Positions 23,385 through 32,299 of a stretch of DNA of 59,309 bases are shown here, piece by piece. The DNA lies in the IMG/VR virus record IMGVR_UViG_3300010392_000374, positions 1 to 59,309 of that record; one strand, given 5' to 3'. The notes beneath the pieces are model-generated. The model saw nothing but the letters and a program-made list of their open reading frames with translations. It had not been told where the DNA came from and did not search any database. The position numbers and the translations under genes were made by a program. The first letter of the stretch is position 1. The number at the start of each line of letters is the position of its first letter. The stretch comes from a virus.

Positions 23385-25588
23385 TACTTTCCCGGCGAAG
23401 ACTCCTTGAGTTCTTTAGCGATTAACATTGCGTTGTTGATAGCTCTAGCCCCAGTTTGGAATGCATAGTTGGAATCGAGTAACTCTTCAATAGCTACCTC
23501 CCAATCTTTATTCTCTACTGCAGCAAGGAACTTCTTGAAACCTCGGAGGTCTCCCTCTCCTACGTTGTAAGTAAGATCTACAAGAACCTTTTGAATTCTT
23601 TCAGGAAGTTCATCATATCCTTTTACGATACGTTTAGCGTCATTAGTAGCTTCGGCAATATCCATAGCTAGGAGTTGTTGAGCTTCTTCTTCTTTAAGTT
23701 CTCTTCGACCTCTCATGATATCATCCGCAGCAGTTTCTCCTACAACTTCAGCAAGAGTCTGTTCAGCTCCCGGACGATCTACATTGAAACCAATACCGAT
23801 GGTTTTATGTCCAGTAGAATCTTCATACACCTTAGCATGAAACCCTCCCTCGTTTTCCGTAATAAGACCCTCAAGAGTTTCATCATCAGGATCACCACGG
23901 AACTTAGCAGACAACATGTTACGAGAAAGCTTACTATCCATCTTACCTCGTTTCTCAGCAGCCTTAATAAGTTTAGTGGCTACGAGTTGGCCCTCATCTG
24001 AGAAAGCATTCAATAGTTTCAGATCCATAGCGTAAGCATCTCCTAGTACGTTCTTAATAGATTTCTTTAGGTTCTCTGGAGACATAGAGTCTACAAGAGA
24101 TTTAGCAGACTGAGTAATATAATCTTTCATAGATCTTTGAGTAGGCTCAGAGATAAGTCCTGAGAGTTCTTGAGTAGCTGCACCTTCAGAGGATAACGTT
24201 GGAGTCTCTTCAGTGACAGTTACTCCCGGTTCAACAGTTGCCTCTAATGGCATCTTTTCTTCAAGAATATCTACAGGTGAAGTCGGAGCTGTTAATCCTA
24301 CCATCTCTCCTGAGTTAGGCTCAGGGAACTCTAGAGACCCTGTGGTTTGAAGTTCTTCTCTCCAACCTGCAAGCTTAGTCTGTACTTCTCTACGTCTGCG
24401 GGGAGCCAAGGAATAGATTTGATCTTTTAAGATAGAATTGTATTCTTCCTGATTAGTAGCTCTTGATTTAGCATAGTTATCCGCATCAATTAACCACTCC
24501 CCATTGGCATCATCTACCATGATATCCACTGCATTCTCATCTGCGATTGTAGAGAAAGCCCTGACTGCAGACTCAAATATATCTGGATCATTGTTAAACT
24601 CTAGAAGTACATTCTCCATATCTTTAAAGAGAGGATTAGTTTTAGGTTTTCCTTTTTCATCTAGAATTACGTTTCCTTTTTCATCCTTACGAAGTCTGGA
24701 GATTTTAGGCGTTTCGGTAATATCGCCACCAGCCTGTATTCTCTCCATAATATTTTGGAACGGTTCACTGTTGGAAAAACTTGCAAGTCTGTCTTCAGCT
24801 CTAGCCATAGCAGTGTTAACGTCTTGCCCCCGCGATACTCCTTCTACAGCAAGCTGAGTAGCGAAAGATCTGAAGGCACTATTGAGTTCATTGATAGGCT
24901 GAAGGTTAGCATTAAACTCTCCGTCTCTTCCTCCGATACGAGGGAACAATCCTTCATTACGGAAACGATCTTCAATAGTATTGATATCTTCAGTGGATAC
25001 TTTTCTCTTAAGATCCTTCAAGCCCGGACCAGAAACACCGGAGCCGACTACCGGGCCTACTGCAGAGGTCTGACTAGTCTGTCTAGTTTGCTCAGGAGTA
25101 AACCCAAGCATCTGATTAACTTCTCTTTCACTTGGGAGTTTCCTAGGAGAGAATACATCTAAGAGACCTCCAGAGATTCCTTTGCGCTCAGGTGCAGTAG
25201 GAATGAAGTCGGTAGGTTGTGGAGTTTGAGGCTCAGGACCAAACAAGTTTTGAGTATCTTGAGCCAGTCTAGAACCTTGAGATCTCTCAGGTTCTATAAA
25301 GTTCTCTCTAAGATACTTAAGAATATCTTCCTGACTTTTCCATCCGACTACATCTCCAGCCTGAATAACTTGATCAGAAGAAAACGTAGACTGTTTAAGA
25401 ATATCATTAGCAGTTTGAATCTTAGCTTGTCTAATTGCTTTATTCTTTTTGTAATTAGTTACTTCAGTGTTGAATGCTTTAGCTCCGTTCTGAATACTAA
25501 GCATCTTCCACTGTTCAGCCTCTTTCATTCTCTCTTGAGTTCTTTGTGCAGCCCCACCTAAGAAGGCTCCCCAACCGAATACACTCAT
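23384..25588 (-). CDS. Internal virion protein with C-terminal GH24 lysozyme domain
   Basis: This 734-residue virion protein is predicted to open the peptidoglycan during DNA entry. Residues 1-560 are polar and helical. The C-terminal domain (about 570-725) matches T4-type lysozyme: ENEGGFHAKVYEDSTGHKT includes the catalytic Glu, then Asp and Thr at T4-like spacing (E11/D20/T26), followed by IGIGFNVDR and DLTYNVGEG. In T7 a transglycosylase does this job in gp16; here a muramidase in a different internal protein does. No signal or export sequence is visible. Confidence 0.85.
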   Translation of the reverse strand: MSVFGWGAFLGGAAQRTQERMKEAEQWKMLSIQNGAKAFNTEVTNYKKNKAIRQAKIQTANDILKQSTFSSDQVIQAGDVVGWKSQEDILKYLRENFIEPERSQGSRLAQDTQNLFGPEPQTPQPTDFIPTAPERKGISGGLLDVFSPRKLPSEREVNQMLGFTPEQTRQTSQTSAVGPVVGSGVSGPGLKDLKRKVSTEDINTIEDRFRNEGLFPRIGGRDGEFNANLQPINELNSAFRSFATQLAVEGVSRGQDVNTAMARAEDRLASFSNSEPFQNIMERIQAGGDITETPKISRLRKDEKGNVILDEKGKPKTNPLFKDMENVLLEFNNDPDIFESAVRAFSTIADENAVDIMVDDANGEWLIDADNYAKSRATNQEEYNSILKDQIYSLAPRRRREVQTKLAGWREELQTTGSLEFPEPNSGEMVGLTAPTSPVDILEEKMPLEATVEPGVTVTEETPTLSSEGAATQELSGLISEPTQRSMKDYITQSAKSLVDSMSPENLKKSIKNVLGDAYAMDLKLLNAFSDEGQLVATKLIKAAEKRGKMDSKLSRNMLSAKFRGDPDDETLEGLITENEGGFHAKVYEDSTGHKTIGIGFNVDRPGAEQTLAEVVGETAADDIMRGRRELKEEEAQQLLAMDIAEATNDAKRIVKGYDELPERIQKVLVDLTYNVGEGDLRGFKKFLAAVENKDWEVAIEELLDSNYAFQTGARAINNAMLIAKELKESSPGK

Positions 25589-25589
25589 A

Positions 25590-26075
25590 TTACATTCCTT
25601 CTGGTTTCTGCATGAAACCTTGATCTTCTTCAGGAGACTCTAAAGTTTCTACTGCTTGTACTACTTGTCTCTCTCCACGAGACAAATCATCAGGAGAGAT
25701 ATTCTGAGCTGGGTTTGTTCTGAATTCAGTGGATACTACTGGTTTAACTCCAGCCTTCTGTGCCATATGAACTAAGATAGCTAGTACAGATGGGGTTATG
25801 ATTGGCATTAACTGTACAGGAATTACCCCTTCTCCCATCATACTCTGGACTAATACGTTAGAGATAGAATCAATTGGCACTCCCTCGTCCATAGCATCTA
25901 AGATCTTATTAGTTGCACTTGGTCTGCTCATAGATTTAAACAGAATATTAATTGCTTCTTCTGCGTTGGTAGTTTGTGGAGGTCTATCAAATGGATACTT
26001 TCCGGGTTCAATCGTCATAGATTCTCCGGGGATAGGTCCATTAAATTGTTCTTCTCTAAAGTCTAACTTAGCCAT
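25590..26075 (-). CDS. Virion-module protein of unknown function
   Basis: This 161-residue protein includes GPIPGESMTIEPGKYPFDRPP near the N-terminus, a Met/Ile-rich hydrophobic middle (IPVQLMPIITPSVLAILV) and a polar C-terminus. I chose ATG 26075, which overlaps the previous stop as ATGGCTAA; an in-frame ATG 12 bases upstream is possible. Located among internal virion protein genes, it is probably a minor virion component, but no family is firmly recognised. Confidence 0.6.
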   Translation of the reverse strand: MAKLDFREEQFNGPIPGESMTIEPGKYPFDRPPQTTNAEEAINILFKSMSRPSATNKILDAMDEGVPIDSISNVLVQSMMGEGVIPVQLMPIITPSVLAILVHMAQKAGVKPVVSTEFRTNPAQNISPDDLSRGERQVVQAVETLESPEEDQGFMQKPEGM

Positions 26076-26397
26076 TGTTTTCTTCATCCTGATCTAATAG
26101 TGATTGTTGTACTCGTCTTGCTAACTCGAAAGCATCTGTACCTTGATCCATAGCAGAGGCTAGTTTAATATCTTTTCCAGCTACTTCCGCTTTAGTTACT
26201 CCACGTTGAGAACTAAGAATCGCAGGAGTAATACTTCCAGAGTCTGTGACTGGAGACATAAACCCTTGGGAGCTTGGGACTACAATAGCTCCACCGCCAC
26301 CACCTCCAGTTGGTTTAACAATTTTATTGGCAATGTTTTTACCGACCCCGCCTACGATGCCGCCTACTAATCCTGCTGCAAGTGTTCCAATAGCCAT
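26068..26397 (-). CDS. Glycine-rich hydrophobic virion-module protein
   Basis: This 109-residue protein begins MAIGTLAAGLVGGIVGGVG, a Gly/Ala-rich hydrophobic segment. A six-Gly run follows, then a polar helical C-terminus. Such small proteins occur with podovirus internal core proteins and may insert in membranes during ejection. It overlaps its neighbours slightly and is part of the late unit. Confidence 0.55.
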   Translation of the reverse strand: MAIGTLAAGLVGGIVGGVGKNIANKIVKPTGGGGGGAIVVPSSQGFMSPVTDSGSITPAILSSQRGVTKAEVAGKDIKLASAMDQGTDAFELARRVQQSLLDQDEENNG

Positions 26398-26789
26398 TAT
26401 AATTTCTTTCTATAAATTGTGGACACAGCATCATATCCTTTTCTTTTATAAAGCTCGTCTACTTTAGGAGTACCTTGTAATGATTCCATATGAATCTCAA
26501 TAGCTCCTTGTTCTCTAGACCAGTCTTCAAATTTTTTAAATACTTTCAAAGAATCTTTAGTAGGTTCTTTAGAAAACCAGAAGATCTCTTTAGAGAGAAT
26601 CTTAAGAGGATCTCCGAAGTAATGATGAAGACCCCCTACGAAGATTGTTTTGTCTGTACACTCTATAAAGATAGACGGAGAAGAGTAACACAACTCAAAG
26701 AGATCTTGAAGGGACTCATCAGTAGACTCAGGCATATCTCCATTGGCGATTGCCATCTTAGTCAATTCAATTTCTTTCTCATACATCAT
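26397..26789 (-). CDS. GNAT-like acetyltransferase-fold protein (T7 gp13-like)
   Basis: This 130-residue protein has the end of a GNAT fold: IEIHMESLQGTPKVDELYKRKGYDAVSTIYRKKL spans about residues 96-130, with the ELYKRKGY helix-turn typical of acetyl-CoA-binding acetyltransferases. An earlier IFVGGLHHYF strand is also present. T7 gp13 is a comparable GNAT-like protein made with the internal virion proteins. Whether it acetylates anything is unknown; the pyrophosphate-binding loop is not clear. Confidence 0.6.
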   Translation of the reverse strand: MMYEKEIELTKMAIANGDMPESTDESLQDLFELCYSSPSIFIECTDKTIFVGGLHHYFGDPLKILSKEIFWFSKEPTKDSLKVFKKFEDWSREQGAIEIHMESLQGTPKVDELYKRKGYDAVSTIYRKKL

Positions 26790-28864
26790 CCGGGAAATGC
26801 CTCTTCACCTGTATCATCAAAGAACCCTGACCCTAAGTCTACCCCAGAGCTTCCTCCAGAATCTCCTCCTCCACCTCCTCCGAAGATACCTCCGAAGTCA
26901 ATGTCATCTACAATTCCTCCAATCACATCCGAAGCCAGAGAACCAAGGAAGCTAGAGTTTCTAGCCTTCTGTTCATTGCTTTGAAGTCTAAGGTTAGTGT
27001 TAGCTTGAAGTTCTGCAATAGATCTTCTTACTGCTCTTTCTTCAGCATTCTCAGAGGATTGGAAGTTGAATGCTTCACGATCTCTAGCTAACGTAACGAG
27101 GTTAGCCATAGCTGCGTTAGAGATACCTAAGAGATTCTGGGAGTTAACTAAGTTAGCTTGATTCTCCAGTGCAGTGTTAGCTGTGTTAATTCTACGAAGA
27201 TAATCAATATTAGACTGTTGAACTAACAGAGCGTTCTCAGCATTAAACTTCTGTCTTTGAAACTGCATGTTAGAGTTGAACTGTTGAGCACTTAAGCTTT
27301 GAGAAGCATTAAATTCTTTAGCTCTTTGTCCCAACTCTGTCATAAACTTAGAGGTCTCTAGAGTATTCTGAGTGTTTAAGTTTCTTGCTACGTTAATAGC
27401 AGCTTGGTCGGACATAAGAGTCTGTAGTCTAGCTTGAGAGTTAACAATAGCAGCTTGTTGTTGCCTATCTAAGTTAGACATATCCATTGAGAGAAACGCT
27501 TGAGCGTTCTGAATGTTTGCTTGTTGCCTAGCAGTCATGTTAGTAGTCTCTACAGTTAGAGAGTTTCTAGCATTCTCAATTCGAGCAGCAAGGGTAGCAT
27601 CCATATTGCTAGTATCAATCTGAAGATTCTGTCTAGCTTCCTCGATAGCAGCTTGTTGAGCAAACCCAGCATTGGAAGTAGCTCTTGCTAAAGCATTCTG
27701 AGCATTCTGAATAGCAACCTGTTGCTCATTATTTAAGTTAGTGATATCAATCTGGAGAGCAGCATTAGCATTCTGAATGTTAGCTTGTTGCTGATTCTGA
27801 AGATTAGTAATATCTAACTGTGCAATATGAGAGGCCCTGAGGGCACCCAAGGCAGCAGTCTGGCTGAGCTTCTCCATGTTCATAGTCTGGAAGACTTGAG
27901 CATCTTGAGCAGCGATAGGCAGAGCAGCTTGCATCAACGCAGCAGTAATACCTTCAGCAGCCATAGAAGAAGCCCCAAGCCCTCTGGCTGCCAGTTTCTG
28001 TTCAGCAGCCCTTACAGCAGCAGCAGCCCAAGGAGGAGTACCAGAACCTACGTCAGACATAAGTCTAGTGTATTGTTCCTGCACAGTGGCCCTAGGGTCT
28101 ACAGGGAAGTTAATAAGACGATCTCTCTCTTCTTCGAGAGCTGCCTTCATCTCCGGAGATTCTGTTGCAGTTGCTGCGGTAGCTTGAGCGGCTTGGCTTA
28201 ACTGACCTCTGATAGTTTGAATCTCAGGAAGTTCCTCAATTTGAGCAGCAGGTATGTTAGCTCTTGAGAGAATCTGAGGGATTTCAATATCAGGAATACC
28301 GGCCATTTGAGCAGCTTGCACGAGTGACTCGGGAGATACTTGCCCGAGCGCTGCAGTGACTTCAGGGGTTAAATGTCCGATCTTAACTGCTTCAACCAGC
28401 GGTACTTCAATTCCATCAGGGCCAGAAACCATTACACTGTTAACGTCTACAGTTGGGACACTACCAAGTTGAACTCCTTGCATCATCTCTTCGGATGATA
28501 ACTGCTGTTGGGTAGGGTCAAACTCAGCCCCTCCCGGAAGAGAGGGGGTTTGAGTCTGCCTAGTAAGCATTTGGATAAGGGCATCTGCAGGGAGTTCAGA
28601 TGTTTGTTGTCCAGATGTAGTTGTGGTTGTAGTCTGAGTTCCTGTATTACCAGCAGGAGTGTTCTGAGCTGGTCCTTCTCTTACTGGCATCCCGGTTGTG
28701 TGTGTAACTGCTCCCGGCCCCATGGTTTGAAACATAGGGGAACTCTGGAGACTAGCTAGAGAGCTGATACCGCCGGGGTTATTGTTACCGAGAATACGGA
28801 CAATATCATTCTCTGTGCCAGTGACACCTTTTTCATTTATTTTTTTATCTAGTTCTATAGCCAC
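26786..28864 (-). CDS. Large repetitive internal virion/tail protein, GTG start
   Basis: In this 692-residue protein the first 110 residues are rich in Thr/Gly/Pro. The centre (about residues 345-480) holds at least six roughly 22-residue repeats with the consensus NLxxxQQAxIxNAxxxL, rich in Gln, Asn and Ala. The C-terminus is Gly-rich. It probably forms a long helical bundle, as an internal core or tail rod protein. GTG 28864 is seven bases after AAGGAG and 25 bases downstream of a strong promoter. It is the first gene of an internally promoted late sub-operon. Confidence 0.75.
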   Translation of the reverse strand: MAIELDKKINEKGVTGTENDIVRILGNNNPGGISSLASLQSSPMFQTMGPGAVTHTTGMPVREGPAQNTPAGNTGTQTTTTTTSGQQTSELPADALIQMLTRQTQTPSLPGGAEFDPTQQQLSSEEMMQGVQLGSVPTVDVNSVMVSGPDGIEVPLVEAVKIGHLTPEVTAALGQVSPESLVQAAQMAGIPDIEIPQILSRANIPAAQIEELPEIQTIRGQLSQAAQATAATATESPEMKAALEEERDRLINFPVDPRATVQEQYTRLMSDVGSGTPPWAAAAVRAAEQKLAARGLGASSMAAEGITAALMQAALPIAAQDAQVFQTMNMEKLSQTAALGALRASHIAQLDITNLQNQQQANIQNANAALQIDITNLNNEQQVAIQNAQNALARATSNAGFAQQAAIEEARQNLQIDTSNMDATLAARIENARNSLTVETTNMTARQQANIQNAQAFLSMDMSNLDRQQQAAIVNSQARLQTLMSDQAAINVARNLNTQNTLETSKFMTELGQRAKEFNASQSLSAQQFNSNMQFQRQKFNAENALLVQQSNIDYLRRINTANTALENQANLVNSQNLLGISNAAMANLVTLARDREAFNFQSSENAEERAVRRSIAELQANTNLRLQSNEQKARNSSFLGSLASDVIGGIVDDIDFGGIFGGGGGGDSGGSSGVDLGSGFFDDTGEEAFPG

Positions 28865-28888
28865 AGACTATCTCCTTAATTCTTTGAT

Positions 28889-28917
28889 AGTATACACTAA
28901 TTCTACCCTCTTGTCAA
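28889..28917 (-). promoter_or_regulatory. Sigma70-like promoter for internal virion protein genes
   Basis: On the minus strand TTGACA, a 17-base spacer and TATACT lie just upstream of the GTG start at 28864. It is near-consensus and sits in the only gap between the fibre genes and the internal virion protein genes, so it likely boosts the latter. Confidence 0.8.
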
Positions 28918-28920
28918 GGA

Positions 28921-30099
28921 TTAAGCGCCGTTGTCGGAACGTGAGAGTTCAGCCCAAACATTCCCCCCTATGTTGATCAAAGTAATGGTGTCTTGGATAT
29001 TATCTAAAGAGAAATCACCGGACAGTGCTAAATTCCCTACATTGTCCTTAACTACGATAGTTCTTCCTCCATTATTAGCTCTCAGTACAAGAGTGTCTCC
29101 ATCCGATCCACCATTGATAGTCTCTAAATCATCTGTTGCTGCATCCGCTTCAGTGTCTACTGTGTGATAAGATTTTGTAACAGTGATGACCCCAGAGGAA
29201 ATGGTGAGTTCCGTTGGAGAAGAAAGGTTAAGAGATCCTTGAGCAATAATATCTCCCCCAAAAGTTGCAGATAGTGAACTAGGGTTAAACACTACATAAT
29301 CATTCGTACCGATGATGGAAGGAGCTAGCTTTAATTTATTACTATCGGATCTATCTACCCCTAGAGTACCCACTGTGCTTCCATTTATTCTAAATCTCAC
29401 TGTAGAGTCTCCTGAGCCTGTGTTATCAATAGCTAATTGAGATTCACTACTGGCCGCCCCTAAAAGAGCTAATTGGGTAAGAGTTGCACCAGAGACAAGA
29501 GTCATTGTCTGCACACCACCAACAGACCATCCAAGAGTATTCACAGCGGATCTATACATACCTAGGTTGGTATTTCCGGGAGCGAAAGTAGGAGCCGCTG
29601 CGGAGCCTGCGCCGAAAGCTAAAACTCCAGTTCCTACGGCCCCTCCGTCTTTCAAAAGCACACTATCTACAGTCACCCCAGAGTCTGCTGTAAATTCTCC
29701 AATAGTGTTGACAGAGAGAGTAGAACCAAGGGTCATCACCTCAGCTCCACCTGAAGTAACTCCTATCTGAGTATTGCTTTTATTGTAAAAACCGAGTTCC
29801 GTACTACCAGAAAAAGTCACAGTTGGTGTCGTTCCTGCTCCATTGGCTACAATTACTTTTCCGTTTTTTAACAACGTGGAATCAATCGTAACTCCCGCAT
29901 CCGTAGTAGATTCTGCAATCACATCTACAGACAAAGTACCTCCGATATCTGCATCTCCAGTGAAATCTACATTAGGGAATGTAATAGTCCCATCAGCAAT
30001 ATCTTGCCAGTATTGAAGCTCTCTGGTTTTAAGTAAGCCAGTATAGCCGAGAGCGCCGAGAGCATTATACTTAGCATTGAGTAATCTTTGATTAGACAT
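28921..30099 (-). CDS. Tail fibre-like protein
   Basis: This 392-residue protein has a short helical N-terminus (YNALGALGYTGLLKTRELQYW) like other fibres of this module. Beta-rich, Ser/Thr/Gly/Asn-rich repeats follow (DSGVTVDSVLLKDGG, DAGVTIDSTLLKNGK; FYNKSNTQIGVTSGG, MYRSAVNTLGWSVGG), typical of trimeric phage fibres. It lacks a recognisable chaperone domain or lyase motif. It probably contributes to host recognition at the tail or head surface. Confidence 0.7.
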   Translation of the reverse strand: MSNQRLLNAKYNALGALGYTGLLKTRELQYWQDIADGTITFPNVDFTGDADIGGTLSVDVIAESTTDAGVTIDSTLLKNGKVIVANGAGTTPTVTFSGSTELGFYNKSNTQIGVTSGGAEVMTLGSTLSVNTIGEFTADSGVTVDSVLLKDGGAVGTGVLAFGAGSAAAPTFAPGNTNLGMYRSAVNTLGWSVGGVQTMTLVSGATLTQLALLGAASSESQLAIDNTGSGDSTVRFRINGSTVGTLGVDRSDSNKLKLAPSIIGTNDYVVFNPSSLSATFGGDIIAQGSLNLSSPTELTISSGVITVTKSYHTVDTEADAATDDLETINGGSDGDTLVLRANNGGRTIVVKDNVGNLALSGDFSLDNIQDTITLINIGGNVWAELSRSDNGA

Positions 30100-30108
30100 A
30101 TTTAATCC

Positions 30109-30912
30109 TTATAAGTTAAATTGATATAGTGTTCCTGTACCCTTTGCGGTGTACATTTTAGTTCCTCTGTCATTAAACCAGATACCAGTACCCCCTCCAG
30201 AAGTATACGTGCTGGTTTCAGAAGCGCCAGAGAAAGACCATGGAGTTGGGCAAGTAATTAAGAAAGTGTTACTACTGACCCTATCTACATAGAAAGCCCT
30301 AGTTCCATCCGGCTTAAAGAAGATACCATGTGGTTGAGTACCAGAACAAGAGAAAGTATTGCTATCACTAGTCGCTGTAGTTACGTCCCAAGGAGTACTT
30401 AGAGTGTATCTAGAAATTCTATCTAATGTGGATTGACCAGTTGTTACAAACATGTAAGTACCAGTAGGGTCTATGTAGACACCTGATGGTGCAAACCCAA
30501 GAACAAACTCCCCTGTTAGACTGCACGTAGAGATGTCTCCAGCGGAACTCATGGTAAACTGATAAATAGACCCAGATGCTTCGGAGTCTAAAGGGGTTCC
30601 TACGTAAGCATAGGTCTCTGTAGGGTCTACGAATATGCACCTCAGAGTGTTATCATCAGGAGTAATAGCAGAGGCAGCATCATAAGAAAGTGAAGCATAT
30701 GACCCAGACCCTAGGTTATCTGTTTGAGATAGTGAATACTGATACAATAACCCAGTAGTTTGTCCTGCTACATATAGAGTATCTCCGGCTGAGTTTAGAT
30801 GAGCACCTTGAGCTGAAGTATCTTGAGAGGAAACATCTAAAGTAATTCCCTGGTCTACAACTTGTACGAAACTCCAAGGGAAAGATGAGTTACCTATAAG
30901 CATCTGTAACAT
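30109..30912 (-). CDS. Beta-propeller-like tail protein
   Basis: This 267-residue protein consists of repeated blades of about 45 residues with the pattern GIFFKPDGTRAFYVDR / GVYIDPTGTYMFVTT / IFVDPTETYAYVG. Each is followed by a YTLSTPWDVTTAT-like strand. Such propeller repeats occur in tail-associated and secreted binding proteins. Its last base overlaps the fibre gene at 30912, and it lies between two fibre genes, suggesting a receptor- or polysaccharide-binding role. Confidence 0.65.
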   Translation of the reverse strand: MLQMLIGNSSFPWSFVQVVDQGITLDVSSQDTSAQGAHLNSAGDTLYVAGQTTGLLYQYSLSQTDNLGSGSYASLSYDAASAITPDDNTLRCIFVDPTETYAYVGTPLDSEASGSIYQFTMSSAGDISTCSLTGEFVLGFAPSGVYIDPTGTYMFVTTGQSTLDRISRYTLSTPWDVTTATSDSNTFSCSGTQPHGIFFKPDGTRAFYVDRVSSNTFLITCPTPWSFSGASETSTYTSGGGTGIWFNDRGTKMYTAKGTGTLYQFNL

Positions 30913-32297
30913 TAGCTAGACCACCCAAGCATTCCTTTGAAGGAAGTTCCTGCATCTGTAGTCAAGAAAGTAATCACGTAAGATTCTCCGCTTGCTAAAG
31001 TAGGAGCGCCAGCAGCACCCCAGTCAACTGTCCCCGGCCAAGTGATCGTATGTGCTCCGCCTAAAGTTAACTCAAGAGTATAGATAGAAGACACTCCAGC
31101 GGGTACGTTAGCAAAAGTAAACGTAGTATTTCCAGAGGTAGTTTTAGTTCCAATGTTTCCGTTATTGAAATCTAAAGCAGTAGCAACTGAAGCTGTAGTA
31201 TACCCTAGGTCCTTGAGAGTAACGTTCTCAAGAGTACCGAAAGTAACTGTGTCTGTCGTCCCGAGATCTTGATCAATAGAGGCCAGATTAGAACTATAAG
31301 CTTGAACATCTGTACCAATGACAAGACCTAAAGTAGATCTAGCAGCAGAAGAACTGGAGTCGTCAAGCAAGGATCTTGCAAAGGACGTTAGAGTAGTGAC
31401 CGCGTAAGTATCGCTAGCAGTCGTATAGATCATTCTATCCGCCGCCGTAGTTAACCCGGAGATACTTTGGAGTCCTGCATCGTATGCTTGTACGTTAGTT
31501 CCAATAGCAACCCCTAGGGTAGTTCTTGCAGTAGCTGCGCTAGAGTCATCCAAGAGAGATCTTGCAAAGGACGTAAGGTCTGTAACTGCATAAGTATCAC
31601 TGGCGGTCGTATAGATCATCTTGTCCGCTGCAGTTGTTAGGCCAGAGATAGAAGCAAGTCCTGCGTCATAAGCTTGTACATCAGTACCTATAGCGACTCC
31701 TAGAGTATATCTAGCAGCAGCAGACGTAGTATCATCAAGTAAAGACCTAGCGAATGACGTGAGATCTGTAACTGCATAAGTATCACTGGCAGTCGTATAA
31801 ATCATCTTATCAGCAGCCGTAGTAAGTCCTGAGATAGAGGTCAGTCCTGCGTCAAGAGTCTGAGCACCGATAGTTGTTCTTACTGTAGCTGCATCAGAAT
31901 CATCTAGAATAGTTCTAGCGAAAGATGTTAAGTCGGCTACCGCGTAAGTATCTAAAGCTGTCGTATAGATCATCTTATCAGCAGATGTAGTCAAACCTGC
32001 AATTGAAGCTAGTCCAGCATCGTATGCCTGTACGTCCGTATCAATCTCTAGACCAAGAGAGATTTGTGCTTCCGATTGAGTAGTTGCTCCAGTTCCTCCG
32101 TTAGTAATAGGGAGAGTGCCAGAGACAGAAGAAGTAAGGGAAATCTTTGGACCATTGCCAGATGAACCATCGTGAGCATGTCCAGTAGTAGCATCAAAGG
32201 CAGCCTCTAGCTGATCAAATTCATCATTAAAATGTGCAGCCTCAATAGTATTCCCTGTGGCTATATCGCCAGAGGATTGTCTAGTATAACCTGCCAT
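30912..32297 (-). CDS. Tail fibre protein with 62-residue tandem repeats
   Basis: This 461-residue protein has an N-terminal FNDEFDQLEAAFDATTGHAHDG segment with a TNGGTGATT motif, seen in many phage fibres. It continues with about four and a half tandem repeats of roughly 62 residues (AYDAGLASISGLTTAADKM, IYTTASDTYAV, LTSFARSLLDD). The C-terminal roughly 90 residues form a different beta-rich domain (FANVPAGVSSIYTLELTLGG) likely exposed for binding. The repeat number may vary between strains. Confidence 0.75.
   Translation of the reverse strand: MAGYTRQSSGDIATGNTIEAAHFNDEFDQLEAAFDATTGHAHDGSSGNGPKISLTSSVSGTLPITNGGTGATTQSEAQISLGLEIDTDVQAYDAGLASIAGLTTSADKMIYTTALDTYAVADLTSFARTILDDSDAATVRTTIGAQTLDAGLTSISGLTTAADKMIYTTASDTYAVTDLTSFARSLLDDTTSAAARYTLGVAIGTDVQAYDAGLASISGLTTAADKMIYTTASDTYAVTDLTSFARSLLDDSSAATARTTLGVAIGTNVQAYDAGLQSISGLTTAADRMIYTTASDTYAVTTLTSFARSLLDDSSSSAARSTLGLVIGTDVQAYSSNLASIDQDLGTTDTVTFGTLENVTLKDLGYTTASVATALDFNNGNIGTKTTSGNTTFTFANVPAGVSSIYTLELTLGGAHTITWPGTVDWGAAGAPTLASGESYVITFLTTDAGTSFKGMLGWSS
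31290..32055 (-). repeat. Tandem 186-bp coding repeats in the fibre gene
   Basis: Units recur every 186 bp (62 codons); the DAG/VQAY segment appears near 31302, 31488, 31674 and 32025, with a divergent copy near 31855. The nucleotide sequences are diverged by synonymous changes, so these are old duplications kept by selection on the protein. Confidence 0.8.
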
Positions 32298-32299
32298 TA

